A program made the translations under genes and the position numbers. From Chryseobacterium sp. 7 (lineage in GTDB: Bacteria; Bacteroidota; Bacteroidia; Flavobacteriales; Weeksellaceae), in NCBI RefSeq assembly GCF_003663845.1, contig NZ_RCCA01000001.1:2108001-2172000 (forward strand): 64,000 nt of DNA. Reading direction: 5' to 3'. Below the pieces are notes generated by a model, which had not been told where the DNA came from, searched no databases, and saw only the letters and a list, made by a program, of their open reading frames with translations. Positions within the stretch are counted from its first letter, which is position 1, and each line of letters starts with the position of its first letter. Shown here one piece after another: positions 9,064 through 18,019 of this stretch.

Positions 9064-9627
9064 CTATTTAAAAATTTCTTTAATGACAGATGAATCATTC
9101 TTTTTCAGAATTTGAACTAAATCTCTTTCAATATATCCTGTAGTAGGCATTTCTATGATTCTGCCAACCTCTTTTCCGTATCTTTTCAGGATAATAGTAG
9201 GAACTTTCTGAATATTATAAAGACCTTCTTCTCCGGCAGGAGATTCTTTCTTACGGTTTACCGCAATAATAGTCAGTTTACTTTCGGGGTAATTGGCTTC
9301 TTCCAGTATTTTCATTAATCTTGGGAAGTCTCTGTGACTGTCTTCGCACCATGTTCCCATGAAAACAATGATATCATAACTCCCGAGTTTTCCTTTTTTT
9401 AATTCACTTACAGCTTGTTTGTCAATAGCATACTCATCATGTTCTTTCACATACCAATCGGCATAAGGAGCTTTCAGAAACTGCTCTTTTAGCTGGGCAC
9501 CTAAAAGCATTTTGCCGTCTTTCTGACTATCAACCTCACGGTTAACCACTACTTTTTGAGCGCTAAACTGTTGCGTCGCTATAAATAGGCTTGAAAAGAC
9601 AACAATATTGGTAATAAATTTTTTCAT
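9064..9627 (-). CDS. Exported thioredoxin-fold protein with a single active-site Cys
   Basis: The 187-residue protein starts with a signal peptide (MKKFITNIVVFSSLFIA, cleavage near QFSAQ), so it acts in the periplasm. The thioredoxin core shows DIIVFMGTWCEDSHRDFP, the strand TIIAVNR, and the cis-Pro region KVPTIILKRYGKEVGRI. The usual CxxC is WCEDS here, so only Cys94 remains. That fits a monothiol or non-redox role rather than a dithiol oxidoreductase. It sits three bases after the MazG-like gene and three before the DUF4230 gene. Confidence 0.8.
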   Translation of the reverse strand: MKKFITNIVVFSSLFIATQQFSAQKVVVNREVDSQKDGKMLLGAQLKEQFLKAPYADWYVKEHDEYAIDKQAVSELKKGKLGSYDIIVFMGTWCEDSHRDFPRLMKILEEANYPESKLTIIAVNRKKESPAGEEGLYNIQKVPTIILKRYGKEVGRIIEMPTTGYIERDLVQILKKNDSSVIKEIFK

Positions 9628-9630
9628 ATT

Positions 9631-10098
9631 TTATTTTTCGATAATTGATTTTAAATCAGCAGGAGAGTAGTATTTGTTTTTCAATACTTTATGATCTGCC
9701 TGTCTGTAAACATTGAATTTTTCTCCGGACTTTTCATAAAAAGATTCTACTTCCTTCTCTTTGTAAAATTCAACAGTTTCTTTTGCCTGTTCTTCATTAT
9801 CACATGCTTTCGACATATTGGAACGCTGAACTTCGTTGAATAGCTCTACAAATTTGTTGCCAAGTCCGAATTCCAGCACAGCACCACTCAAAACATACTG
9901 AAGATCACACAATGCGTCTGCAATTTCTACAAGATTATGATCTGCAATGGCTTGTTTCAGTTCGTTTAATTCTTCCTGTAAAAGTTCTACTCTCAGATTG
10001 CATCTTTCCGGAGAAGGAATTTGTGGGGCATCTAAAATAGGGGCTTTGAAAGTAGTATGGAATTCTGCTACTTGGTTCAGACTATCAATTTTATCCAT
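9631..10098 (-). CDS. MazG-like nucleoside triphosphate pyrophosphohydrolase
   Basis: An all-alpha NTP pyrophosphohydrolase-like protein (PRA-PH/MazG superfamily), 155 residues. The metal-binding signature is visible as LLQEELNELKQAIADHNLVEIADALCDLQYV, shown here only in part: EELNE followed by EIADALCDLQ gives the E-xx-E and E-xx-D pattern. The N-terminal FHTTFKAPILDAPQIP stretch is typical of the Bacteroidota group. I chose the ATG at 10098 because a perfect TAnnTTTG element lies at 10117-10124, which would fall inside a longer frame starting at 10119. It is the first gene of a four-gene operon. Confidence 0.8.
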   Translation of the reverse strand: MDKIDSLNQVAEFHTTFKAPILDAPQIPSPERCNLRVELLQEELNELKQAIADHNLVEIADALCDLQYVLSGAVLEFGLGNKFVELFNEVQRSNMSKACDNEEQAKETVEFYKEKEVESFYEKSGEKFNVYRQADHKVLKNKYYSPADLKSIIEK

Positions 10099-10116
10099 GA
10101 ATTTTTTTATTTCCCA

Positions 10117-10124
10117 CAAAGATA
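10117..10124 (-). promoter_or_regulatory. -7 promoter element for the MazG-like operon
   Basis: The minus strand reads TATCTTTG, a perfect TAnnTTTG, 18 bases before the chosen start codon. Confidence 0.6.
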
Positions 10125-10271
10125 GAAAAGGATTTCTAAAATGTGAAATGTACAGCAGGAAATGTATGAATAAAGCTTTAGAGAAAATGGTTTAAATAAA
10201 GAAGATATAATCATCTCTTAAAACATAAAAATCTGTGAAAACCTGTGCGGTCAGCAGAAAAATTTCATCAA

Positions 10272-10300
10272 AAAACCACAACTGTAAAAATTGTGGTTTT
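10272..10300 (-). terminator. Hairpin terminator after the TNT lipoprotein pair
   Basis: Perfect stem AAAACCACAA / TTGTGGTTTT with a nine-base loop and flanking A and T runs, so it can work on either strand. Confidence 0.7.
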
Positions 10301-10322
10301 ATTTTGGAATGATTTAATTCAA

Positions 10323-10742
10323 TTATTTTAATTCTTCATATTTCCAGATCCCTGAGATATTCAATATCATCAACCCGGGTTGTTTTTCTCCGTAGCTGAA
10401 TACGCAGAGATATTTTGAATGACAGGAAGAGCAGTCTGTCCCAAAGTATAAAGTAGGCATATTATTAACAGTCAATTCTCCGAAATGAAACATGCTTTGA
10501 GAGGTTCCGTTAACGATTCCATGTTGTAATAATGCATCTTTGGATATTACTTTGTCTTCATGATAGAGTTGAAGGATAGGGAATCCAGAGGCATAAGGTT
10601 CTATTCCAAATGTGTTTTTGTGACCGCAGTCACAGCAGATAAAAGTTGTTGTTGCAGATGGAAGAGCTTCATCATTAATGAAAGTATTTTTTTCAATGGA
10701 AGCTTTTCCGGTAATGTTTATTTTTTCTGATATTGAATACAT
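10323..10742 (-). CDS. Small Cys-rich protein, possible partner of the TNT lipoprotein
   Basis: A 139-residue soluble protein with no signal peptide. Two Cys pairs, FICCDCGHKN (about residues 35-44) and TDCSSCHSKYLC (about 102-113), look like a zinc-ribbon or zinc-finger knuckle set. No named family is recognised. It starts 10 bases after the TNT-domain lipoprotein gene and must be co-transcribed with it. By position it could be an immunity or accessory factor for that protein, but the sequence itself does not show this; a simple metal-binding housekeeping role is equally possible. Confidence 0.65.
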   Translation of the reverse strand: MYSISEKINITGKASIEKNTFINDEALPSATTTFICCDCGHKNTFGIEPYASGFPILQLYHEDKVISKDALLQHGIVNGTSQSMFHFGELTVNNMPTLYFGTDCSSCHSKYLCVFSYGEKQPGLMILNISGIWKYEELK

Positions 10743-10752
10743 CTGAGTTGAT

Positions 10753-11466
10753 TTATGGCTGAATAACCGTGCCTACTAAGTTAGGATATTTTCCGCTTGG
10801 GCTTTTCTTAATGGTAACTTTTATATAGCCTTCTTCTGCCAGCTTGTTCCAGGTTTTCTGATATCCTGTGTTAATATCAATAGGAATTTTCCACATAGTC
10901 TGTTTTCCTTTTCCTGCCTGGCTGAACCAAGGAATAATATCTGCGGTCTGGGTTTTAAACTGCATGGAGTTATTCAAAACATCAATTTCATAGTAGAAGT
11001 CGTATTTGTCTTCAGCTTGGTTTAAAGCTCTTTGTGTGAAAGTGTATACATATCCGTTGATGATCGGGCTTGTAAAGCTTCCACCCAACGTAGGAACTCC
11101 GGTTCCGTTATAAGTGCCGACAGCTCCACTGTATCTGTCAAATTTCTGTCCAAGCTGCAAAGGAACATCATCAACGATATTGTAGCCTCCATTAGCAGGC
11201 GGCCAGCCGCCGTTTAAACCATTGGCCTTAAAAAGCGATTCCAATTCGCTCCATTTTCCCCGTTTGTACAGATCATAAGCCTGATTTCTGATGACCTGGC
11301 TTACAGAATTGTTGTTGTCATACGTTGCAGCCAATTCATCCGCGTTTTTGTAGAATACCGTGGTTACGTCCGGATTGACGTCCATTACCTCATCATTGTC
11401 TGAGCTACAGGCTACTGAGAGCGTAGTAATGGCTAAAAAAAAGAAGTACTTAAATAAATGTTTCAT
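10753..11466 (-). CDS. Surface lipoprotein with a TNT-like (NAD glycohydrolase) domain
   Basis: A 237-residue lipoprotein. The signal peptide ends in TLSVAC (Cys20 lipidated), and the residues after it (SSDNDE) are acidic, like the Bacteroidota surface-export signal. The C-terminal half resembles the TNT domain (DUF4237) of tuberculosis necrotizing toxin: GWPPANGG (87-94), FDRY (109-112), QRAL (145-148), IIPWFSQAGKGKQ (177-189) and KLAEEGYIKV near the end. The family hydrolyses NAD+. Conserved Arg and Gln equivalents are visible (Arg111, Arg146, Gln189), but I could not place an equivalent of the TNT catalytic His, so activity is uncertain. It is followed closely by the Cys-rich gene. Confidence 0.7.
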   Translation of the reverse strand: MKHLFKYFFFLAITTLSVACSSDNDEVMDVNPDVTTVFYKNADELAATYDNNNSVSQVIRNQAYDLYKRGKWSELESLFKANGLNGGWPPANGGYNIVDDVPLQLGQKFDRYSGAVGTYNGTGVPTLGGSFTSPIINGYVYTFTQRALNQAEDKYDFYYEIDVLNNSMQFKTQTADIIPWFSQAGKGKQTMWKIPIDINTGYQKTWNKLAEEGYIKVTIKKSPSGKYPNLVGTVIQP

Positions 11467-11651
11467 ATAAAAAATTTTAAATTATTTTAAAATTATCGAG
11501 GTATTAGAGGGATACCTTTTTTGAAACATCATTTTTCTTTACAAAAATCTTAAGTGAAATACTGATTACGAATATTATTAATGTTTTTCCAGTCTATATT
11601 AGAAATTTCCAGGGTTGGAATTGGTTTAATAATACACTTTTCTGACAGTAA

Positions 11652-11792
11652 ATGGTGAAAATATCAATTCATGTCAAAATAGGATCAAAAGAAGCAACTG
11701 CATCAGGCGTGAAAAAACGGCTTGGAGTTCCCTCAAATACAATCTGGGTAAACGGTACAATAAAATATTGTTATGCGATAAATTTAAATTAA
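11652..11792 (+). CDS. Possible 46-aa protein or coding remnant in a long intergenic gap
   Basis: A clean frame starts MVKISIHVKIGSKEAT and ends TIKYCYAINLN. It has a protein-like composition that is less AT-biased than its surroundings. No family, ribosome site or promoter is evident, so it may be a small gene or the remnant of a larger one. The remaining 472-base gap (11467-11938) holds nothing else except the protease terminator at its right end. Confidence 0.25.
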   Translation: MVKISIHVKIGSKEATASGVKKRLGVPSNTIWVNGTIKYCYAINLN

Positions 11793-11896
11793 AAAACTCA
11801 AATATTGAATATTTTATTTAAAATAAAACATTATTGTGGAATTTATAATATTTATAAATGGTTTTATATTAATATTAAACATTTTATGCAAATAAA

Positions 11897-11920
11897 AAAG
11901 CTGCCCAAATAAGCAGCTTT
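11897..11920 (-). terminator. Terminator of the first metalloprotease gene
   Basis: Perfect stem AAAGCTGC / GCAGCTTT with an eight-base loop; on the minus strand it is followed by TTTTATTT. Confidence 0.75.
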
Positions 11921-11938
11921 GATTGAATTGTATTCTTT

Positions 11939-14167
11939 TTACTTTTTAATAAATTGTTTCGCAAATCCTCCGATTTGGATGACGTAGGTTCCGTTAGTCA
12001 GTTTATTAACATTTACGGTTCCGCTTTCCAGATTTCCTGTGCTTACAAGCCGGCCGGACATATCGTAGATTTTATATTCTTCATTGCTGGTATTGGTAAG
12101 AGTAAGAATACTCTTTACAGGATTCGGATACAGCTTTATTTCTGTGGATGATGAATTTCCACTTATAGATGTGTCGTCAGATGTTTTTACAGAAATATTG
12201 GCATTATTGATGTCAAAGAAAATATGATTGCTTCCTTTAACCATAATTCTTCCGGAATCTGTTAATGTATCAGGAATTGTAATAGCCTGTGAGCCGCTGT
12301 TAGGTACTCCGGCTAATAATGTGATCCATGTATTACCATTGTCTGTAGACCATAAGATATCTACATTAGCTGTATTGATACCGTTGGCTGTAGTTCCTGC
12401 TACATCCCATGTAACCGTCTGTGAGCTCCCCTGAACGTAAGAAACAGCATTGTTTTGTGAGGTTATCATAAAAGGTCCTGCGGCAGGGTTAACTGTTATT
12501 TGTGTATCATCAGAATTATTTCCGCCACCTCCGGCTTTGTTATCCCGAACGGTGAATCTGAAATTTAAAGTTCTGGCAGCAGAAGGGAGTGCTTCAACAT
12601 CTATTTCTGTTCCTGAAGTTTTGAGAGCTCCTGCTAAAACAGAAGACATTACAGGGAAATATCTTACAGCAGAACTTGAAGGTTTCCATGATCTGAATAT
12701 TGGGCCTGAAACCTTTGTGTCTTTGGCAGCAGAATTAGCTCCCGTTTCAGAAGAAGTTCCTTTATCCATTTGTTCCCATATATAAGTAAGCGGATCTCCA
12801 TCTGCATCAGTTCCGGATCCGGTAAGCATAAAAGGTGTGCTTTTTGGAATAGTATAATCAAGTCCTGCATTTGCTGTAGGAACTGAATTTCCGGTAGGCG
12901 TATTAACAGAGCAGGTTTTTGTTTTAATATTATTAGTGATTTGGTCAATACTTAAGGCATGAAAAAAGGGATCAGAGTTGCTCTGAACATCATAATTGGT
13001 AATCCCTGCATATCCCATAATGGTAGATCCTGAACCTGGTTCTACAGGTTGTAGTCCGGGTTGAGGCTCATATGACCAGGTGTGGTTTCCACCGAACTGA
13101 TGTCCCATTTCATGCGCCACAAAATCAATATCAAAAGTATCTCCTGAAGGATTGCCATTGGCTGGTGATGTATATCCGCTTCCTTTATAGCTGTTAGGAT
13201 AAGTTACCCCCTGGTTTACAAAGGTTGACATGTCGTTATCGCAAATACACCCAATACATCCTGCATTCCCACCGCCGCCATCTCTTCCGAAAAGGTGGCC
13301 TATATCAAAATTATCATTCCCGATGGAGGTGCTCAGGTTATTCATAAGCTCCATATTCCAGTTGTTCATCTGTGAAGAGGGTGAATAAGGATCTGTATTT
13401 GCATCGGTATAGATAATATTGTCATTATTGGCAATCAGTGTCATTCTTGCTGCAAAATCGTTTTCGAAAATACCATTTACGCGGGTCATTGTATTGTTCA
13501 TCGCGGCTAAAGCCTGGGCTTTTGTTCCTCCAAAATAAGAGGCATATTCTCCTGTACATGAAAGAGCAAGCCTGAACGTTCTTAATGTGGCATCATCTGC
13601 ATTTTTATGAGTTAATGCATTTGAGTTTCCTTTTTGAGCAACATCTAGAACTTTACATTCAAGTTTATTTAAATTATCTTTACTGTCAGACTTTTTATAA
13701 ATAATATAAGTAGAAAGATCTTTTGTATAAGGCTGAATAAAAACAGCTGATCTGTCGCCATAGATTTCCATGGAAGATAACCCTAAAGAAGAAATGCTGA
13801 AATAAATCTTTGAAGCATGATTTTCTATTCCTTCACCAATGTAAGACTTGATATCCGGATATTTAGCAGCCAGCTCCGGTTCAAAATTAGAATTTTCTGT
13901 TACCCTGAAATTTTCCATTTTTCCTGCTGAATTGGGAAAAGAGATGATGATTTCAGATTTCTGCGTTGATCTTTTGGGGGCTTTTGTCAATACATTTTTT
14001 AATTCGCTTATATTCAAATGATAAAGTTTGGGATTTTCAAAACGTGACATGTTTTCCAGAATCGGAGAGAATCCTCTTAATGAGGTTGAAGTCCATAAGC
14101 GATTTGTTTGTGCGAAAGAAATACCCGACAATGCGAGCATTCCCGTTATCAATAATTGTTTTTTCAC
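11939..14167 (-). CDS. Secreted reprolysin-like zinc metalloprotease with T9SS sorting domain
   Basis: A secreted endopeptidase, 742 residues from a GTG start. The order is signal peptide (KKQLLITGMLALSGISFAQ), a propeptide, a catalytic domain with HEMGHQFGGNH (zinc His352, Glu353, His356, His362) and the downstream Met-turn MGYAG, an Ig/PKD-like region, and a type A T9SS C-terminal domain (LYPNPV to QIGGFAKQFIKK). The GTG at 14167 is chosen because it aligns exactly with the ATG start of the neighbouring paralogue; the longer frame to 14227 adds an unlikely leader. It is a tandem paralogue of the next gene, but lacks the Fn3 and GEVED domains. Confidence 0.9.
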   Translation of the reverse strand: MKKQLLITGMLALSGISFAQTNRLWTSTSLRGFSPILENMSRFENPKLYHLNISELKNVLTKAPKRSTQKSEIIISFPNSAGKMENFRVTENSNFEPELAAKYPDIKSYIGEGIENHASKIYFSISSLGLSSMEIYGDRSAVFIQPYTKDLSTYIIYKKSDSKDNLNKLECKVLDVAQKGNSNALTHKNADDATLRTFRLALSCTGEYASYFGGTKAQALAAMNNTMTRVNGIFENDFAARMTLIANNDNIIYTDANTDPYSPSSQMNNWNMELMNNLSTSIGNDNFDIGHLFGRDGGGGNAGCIGCICDNDMSTFVNQGVTYPNSYKGSGYTSPANGNPSGDTFDIDFVAHEMGHQFGGNHTWSYEPQPGLQPVEPGSGSTIMGYAGITNYDVQSNSDPFFHALSIDQITNNIKTKTCSVNTPTGNSVPTANAGLDYTIPKSTPFMLTGSGTDADGDPLTYIWEQMDKGTSSETGANSAAKDTKVSGPIFRSWKPSSSAVRYFPVMSSVLAGALKTSGTEIDVEALPSAARTLNFRFTVRDNKAGGGGNNSDDTQITVNPAAGPFMITSQNNAVSYVQGSSQTVTWDVAGTTANGINTANVDILWSTDNGNTWITLLAGVPNSGSQAITIPDTLTDSGRIMVKGSNHIFFDINNANISVKTSDDTSISGNSSSTEIKLYPNPVKSILTLTNTSNEEYKIYDMSGRLVSTGNLESGTVNVNKLTNGTYVIQIGGFAKQFIKK

Positions 14168-14301
14168 GTCAAATGTATTTTCAACAAAAATAATAAAAAA
14201 AATACCCTTTAAGCATTTTAACTGCATGTTTTTTATCAGCTCTGCCTTTTAAACAAAAAGTGGATGATGTGAAAAATATTATATAAAATTTGATAAAAAG
14301 G

Positions 14302-14329
14302 AAAAACTGTTCTATGCAGAACAGTTTTT
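14302..14329 (-). terminator. Strong terminator after the second metalloprotease gene
   Basis: A perfect 12-bp stem AAAAACTGTTCT / AGAACAGTTTTT with loop ATGC, symmetric for both strands. Confidence 0.8.
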
Positions 14330-14362
14330 CACATCGTTTAATTTTAAAAAGTCTATTAGTTA

Positions 14363-17293
14363 CTAATTTTTAATGAATCTCTTAGAGGATTTTCCAATTT
14401 GAATCATATAAGCGCCTTTTACAAGGTTACTTACATTCACAGAGCCTCTCTGAAGTTTTCCTGAGTCAATTAGTTTTCCACCCATATCGAAGATTTTATA
14501 ATCTTCTGATGTCGTATTTGAAATGTAAAGTTGATCTCTCACTGGGTTTGGATAAAGCTTCACATCTGTGATCAGGTCTTTGGTGTTCTGAAGCTCTCCT
14601 TTTCCTGAAGAAACAATGTTAAGGGTATAATCTTCAACCTGACCATAAGTGAACGCTTCACATGAAGAAGTAGGGATAGAGCTATACTTCATCATTACTC
14701 TCATTCTTGTAGATCCAACAGTTGCAGTAGATGGAATAGTGATAGATCCTGTAACCGGGCTGGTCGTAGAACCTGCTTTTGTCCATGCTAATTCTCCGCT
14801 GTCTGTAAAGTCTCCGTCTCCGTTGTAATCAATATAAACTGCATATGCTTCGCTATATTTTGTAGACGTCCAGGTTGGAGTAATGGAAATGGTATAAGCA
14901 TTTCCTCTTGTAACATTCGTAGAAACTGAAGTGAAGTTTTCATAACCTGCAGTTCCTGTAGATGTATTGTTAATAGATCCGAATGTTACGTTTCCGATTC
15001 TTTCATCAGCAGTGTTGGATGCTGAAGAAGAACAGTAAGAAACAGTTCCTCCTGAAAGCGTAGTCACGCTTACTGTATTGCTGGAAACAGAAGCATTTCC
15101 TGCGGCATCTTTTGCTTTAACAGAGAAAGAATACGTAGTCGCCGGGGAAAGTCCTGTTACAGTATAAGTAGAAGCAGCTGTAGAACCAATTAATGAAGCC
15201 CCTTGATATACATCATAGCCGGTAACTCCCACATTGTCTGTAGCGCCTGACCATGAAAGATTAGTTGTAGTAGCGGTAGTTCCTGAAGCAGCAAGGGTAG
15301 GAGCTGTAGGAGCCACCGTATCAGGAGTTCCTGAACCAGCATTTACAGAGATGTTGGCATTGTTAACATCGAAGAAAATGTGGTTTGATCCTTTTACCAT
15401 AATTCTTCCTGTAGTGGTAGTAGAATTTGGAATGGTAACAGCTTGTGAACCGTCATTTGGGGTTCCTGCCAATAGAGTAGTCCATGTATTTCCGTTGTCT
15501 GTTGACCAAAGAATGTCCACATTAGCAGCGTTTACACCATTTGCAGTAGTTCCTGCTACGTTCCATGTAACGGTTTGAGAGCTTCCTCCTGCGTATGTTG
15601 TTGCTGAATTCTGCGAAGTTATGTTGAATGGTCCTGCAGTTCCGTTAACGGTGATTACAGCATCGTCAGAATTATTTCCTGAACCTCCTGCTTTGTTATC
15701 ACGAACAGTAAATCTGAAGTTTAATGTTCTTGCCACTGAAGAAAGTGCTTCTACTGTGATTTCAGAACCTGCTGTAGTGGTTGCTCCAGTTAAAACAGAA
15801 GCCATTCTTGGGAAATATCTTACAGGTGCAGTGGTAGGAGTCCATGACCTGAAGTTAGGCCCTGAAGCTTTTGTAGCACTTGCTGCTGAACTTGCTCCTG
15901 TTTGGGAAGAAGAAGCATTGTCCATTTGTTCCCAGATGTAGGTTAGAGAGTCTCCGTCTGCATCTGTTCCTGTTCCTGTCAGTACAAATGGAGTCCCTTT
16001 TGGAATGGTATAGTCTAAGCCTGCATTGGCTGTAGGAATTGAGTTTCCTGTATTGGTATTAACAGAGCAGGTTTTAGCTTTAATGTTGTTAGTGATCTGC
16101 TGAATGCTTATCGCATGGAAGAATGCATCAGAGTGAGGCTGAATATCCTGGCTGGTAATTCCTGCATATCCCATGATGGTTGATCCGGATCCAGGTTCCA
16201 TGTTAGCACCTGTTCCTTCATTGTTCATAGAGAATGTGTGATTTCCTCCAAACTGGTGTCCCATTTCATGAGCTACATAGTCGATATCAAAATTATCTCC
16301 TGATGGAATAGCGTCTGCGGGAGAAGTGTATCCGCTTCCTTTTGATCCGTTGGTACAGATACAGCCAATACATCCTGCATTTCCGCCACCTCCTGATGCT
16401 CCGAACAAGTGTCCGATGTCATAATTAGCTTCGCCAATTACAGAAGTTAAAGTACTTTGTAGCTGAGAATTCCAGCTGCTCATTCCTGAAGCTGCAGAAT
16501 AAGGATCTGTAGAAGCATTGGTGTAGATGACAGCATCATTGTTGGCGATCAAAACCATTCTTGCTGCGAAATCTTTTTCAAAAACACCGTTTACACGGGT
16601 CATTGTGGTATTCATTGCAGCTAAAGCCTGTGCTTTTGTGCCTCCGAAATAAGTGGTGTATTCTCCGGTACAAGATAGTGCCAGTCTGAATGTTCTTAGT
16701 TTGGCATCATCAGCGTTAGGTCTTGCGGCAAGAGCAGAGTTGGAAACTCCTTTCTGTGCAGCATCTACTACTGTACATTCAAACTTGTTAAGATCATCTT
16801 TTTTATCAGATTTTCTGTACACTACATAAGAAGAAAGATCTTTAGTGTAGGGCTCGATGAAAACTGCAGATTTATCACCGTAAATTTCCATGGATGACAG
16901 TCCTAGTGGAGAAACACTGAAATAGACTGTGGAATTAGGATCATCCAGACCTTGTCCTACATAGGATTTAATGTCCGGATATTTTGCTGCCAACTCAGGG
17001 GCAAAATTGGAATTCTCCCTCACTTTAAAATTTTCCATTCTGCCTTCAGAATTTGGAAAAGAGATGATGAGTTCTGATTTTTCGCCTGCAGCCAGTCTTT
17101 TGGGAGCTTTTGCCAGAACATTCTTCAATCCGTTGATATCCAGGTTGTATACCTTTGGATTGCTGATGCCGGTTTTGTTTTCAAAAATCTCTGATGAAGT
17201 TTTTCTGGAACCTTCAGACCAAAGACGGTCAGTCTGTGCGAAAGAAATACCCGAAATCAGGAGCATTCCAATCAGCGTTAATTGTTTTTTCAT
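14363..17293 (-). CDS. Secreted reprolysin-like metalloprotease with Fn3, GEVED and T9SS domains
   Basis: A 976-residue secreted protease, paralogous to its downstream neighbour. The signal peptide is MKKQLTLIGMLLISGISFAQ, followed by a propeptide and the reprolysin domain with HEMGHQFGGNH (His342, Glu343, His346, His352). After an Ig/PKD-like region comes a fibronectin type III domain (about 670-760, APTAPTLAASGTTATTTN onward) and a GEVED domain (YIDYNGDGDF ... YGQVEDYTL). The T9SS type A domain closes the protein (LYPNPVRDQL to SSKRFIKN). The start is the ATG at 17293, which begins the signal peptide. The two extra domains are probably for substrate or surface binding. Confidence 0.92.
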   Translation of the reverse strand: MKKQLTLIGMLLISGISFAQTDRLWSEGSRKTSSEIFENKTGISNPKVYNLDINGLKNVLAKAPKRLAAGEKSELIISFPNSEGRMENFKVRENSNFAPELAAKYPDIKSYVGQGLDDPNSTVYFSVSPLGLSSMEIYGDKSAVFIEPYTKDLSSYVVYRKSDKKDDLNKFECTVVDAAQKGVSNSALAARPNADDAKLRTFRLALSCTGEYTTYFGGTKAQALAAMNTTMTRVNGVFEKDFAARMVLIANNDAVIYTNASTDPYSAASGMSSWNSQLQSTLTSVIGEANYDIGHLFGASGGGGNAGCIGCICTNGSKGSGYTSPADAIPSGDNFDIDYVAHEMGHQFGGNHTFSMNNEGTGANMEPGSGSTIMGYAGITSQDIQPHSDAFFHAISIQQITNNIKAKTCSVNTNTGNSIPTANAGLDYTIPKGTPFVLTGTGTDADGDSLTYIWEQMDNASSSQTGASSAASATKASGPNFRSWTPTTAPVRYFPRMASVLTGATTTAGSEITVEALSSVARTLNFRFTVRDNKAGGSGNNSDDAVITVNGTAGPFNITSQNSATTYAGGSSQTVTWNVAGTTANGVNAANVDILWSTDNGNTWTTLLAGTPNDGSQAVTIPNSTTTTGRIMVKGSNHIFFDVNNANISVNAGSGTPDTVAPTAPTLAASGTTATTTNLSWSGATDNVGVTGYDVYQGASLIGSTAASTYTVTGLSPATTYSFSVKAKDAAGNASVSSNTVSVTTLSGGTVSYCSSSASNTADERIGNVTFGSINNTSTGTAGYENFTSVSTNVTRGNAYTISITPTWTSTKYSEAYAVYIDYNGDGDFTDSGELAWTKAGSTTSPVTGSITIPSTATVGSTRMRVMMKYSSIPTSSCEAFTYGQVEDYTLNIVSSGKGELQNTKDLITDVKLYPNPVRDQLYISNTTSEDYKIFDMGGKLIDSGKLQRGSVNVSNLVKGAYMIQIGKSSKRFIKN

Positions 17294-17441
17294 ATTAAAT
17301 ATTAAATTTGATTGTGGAATATCAAAGCTAATAAAAAATATGTTATGAAAAAGAAAATTTTTTAAGATTATTTTGGATTGTTTATGTAATGTATTATGTG
17401 ATGCATTGAATATAATTGAAAAAGCCTTTTGATAAAAGAAA

Positions 17442-17469
17442 AATGACACATACCGAAGTATATGTCATT
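17442..17469 (-). terminator. Terminator after the DinB-like gene
   Basis: Stem AATGACACATAC / GTATATGTCATT with one wobble pair and loop CGAA, followed on the minus strand by TTTTC. Confidence 0.7.
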
Positions 17470-17497
17470 CTTGTGGGTTTGATATAATATTTATCTG

Positions 17498-17995
17498 TTA
17501 CATATTATCATCAGCAGTAGGGCCGTAAAGTCCCGGAACTTTATTTCCGGTTGATCTTAAATAGACAACCAGTTCTCCTCTGTGATGGTACAGGTGATTA
17601 TAAAGAAAAGCTCTTACCACCTGAACTTTTGGCATAGGAGGGAAAAGTACATTACCGTTCATTTCCATTTTCCATTCGTTAAAATAAGCGTTTTCGTCAG
17701 AGTTTTCAATAACTTTCTGAGCTTTCGCTACATTTTCTTCAAACTTGGCAACAATATTTTCTGCTTTGGAAATATCTCCTTTGTCATACTGATACGTACC
17801 CATATCAAAAACATCCTGATTGAAAGTGGATTCATACCAGTTGTAAACTTCTGCAATATGTGAAGCCAGCTGACCTGTAGTCCAGTTTTTCTCAGACGGT
17901 TTCCAGTCTAGGGCGCTGTCGGGAATTGCTTTTAAAATTTTTCTTGTATTTTCTGCTTCATGCAGAAATTCACCTAATAAGGCTTGTTTAATCAT
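17498..17995 (-). CDS. DinB-family protein
   Basis: A four-helix-bundle protein of the DinB/YfiT superfamily, 165 residues. Likely metal-binding histidines are in LASHIAEVYNW near residue 45 and in YNHLYHHRGELVVYLR near residue 140. Family members include thiol transferases and proteins of unknown function. It lies 24 bases after the acyl-CoA dehydrogenase gene on the same strand and probably shares its transcript. A second superfamily member lies at 35.2 kb. Confidence 0.82.
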   Translation of the reverse strand: MIKQALLGEFLHEAENTRKILKAIPDSALDWKPSEKNWTTGQLASHIAEVYNWYESTFNQDVFDMGTYQYDKGDISKAENIVAKFEENVAKAQKVIENSDENAYFNEWKMEMNGNVLFPPMPKVQVVRAFLYNHLYHHRGELVVYLRSTGNKVPGLYGPTADDNM

Positions 17996-18019
17996 TTGTA
18001 TATGTTTTTAAAATTAAGG

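Noticed and set aside
9850..9870. GG-N10-GT sigma-54-like match inside the MazG-like gene
   Set aside because: It is inside a coding region, has GT at -12 and no gene starts downstream at a suitable distance.
12450..12785. Plus-strand open frame opposite the first metalloprotease
   Set aside because: It is antisense to a clearly real protease gene and its translation reflects the reverse complement of Ig-like repeats.
15234..15941. Plus-strand open frames opposite the second metalloprotease
   Set aside because: Shadow frames created by the codon pattern of the real gene; no promoter and no recognisable protein.
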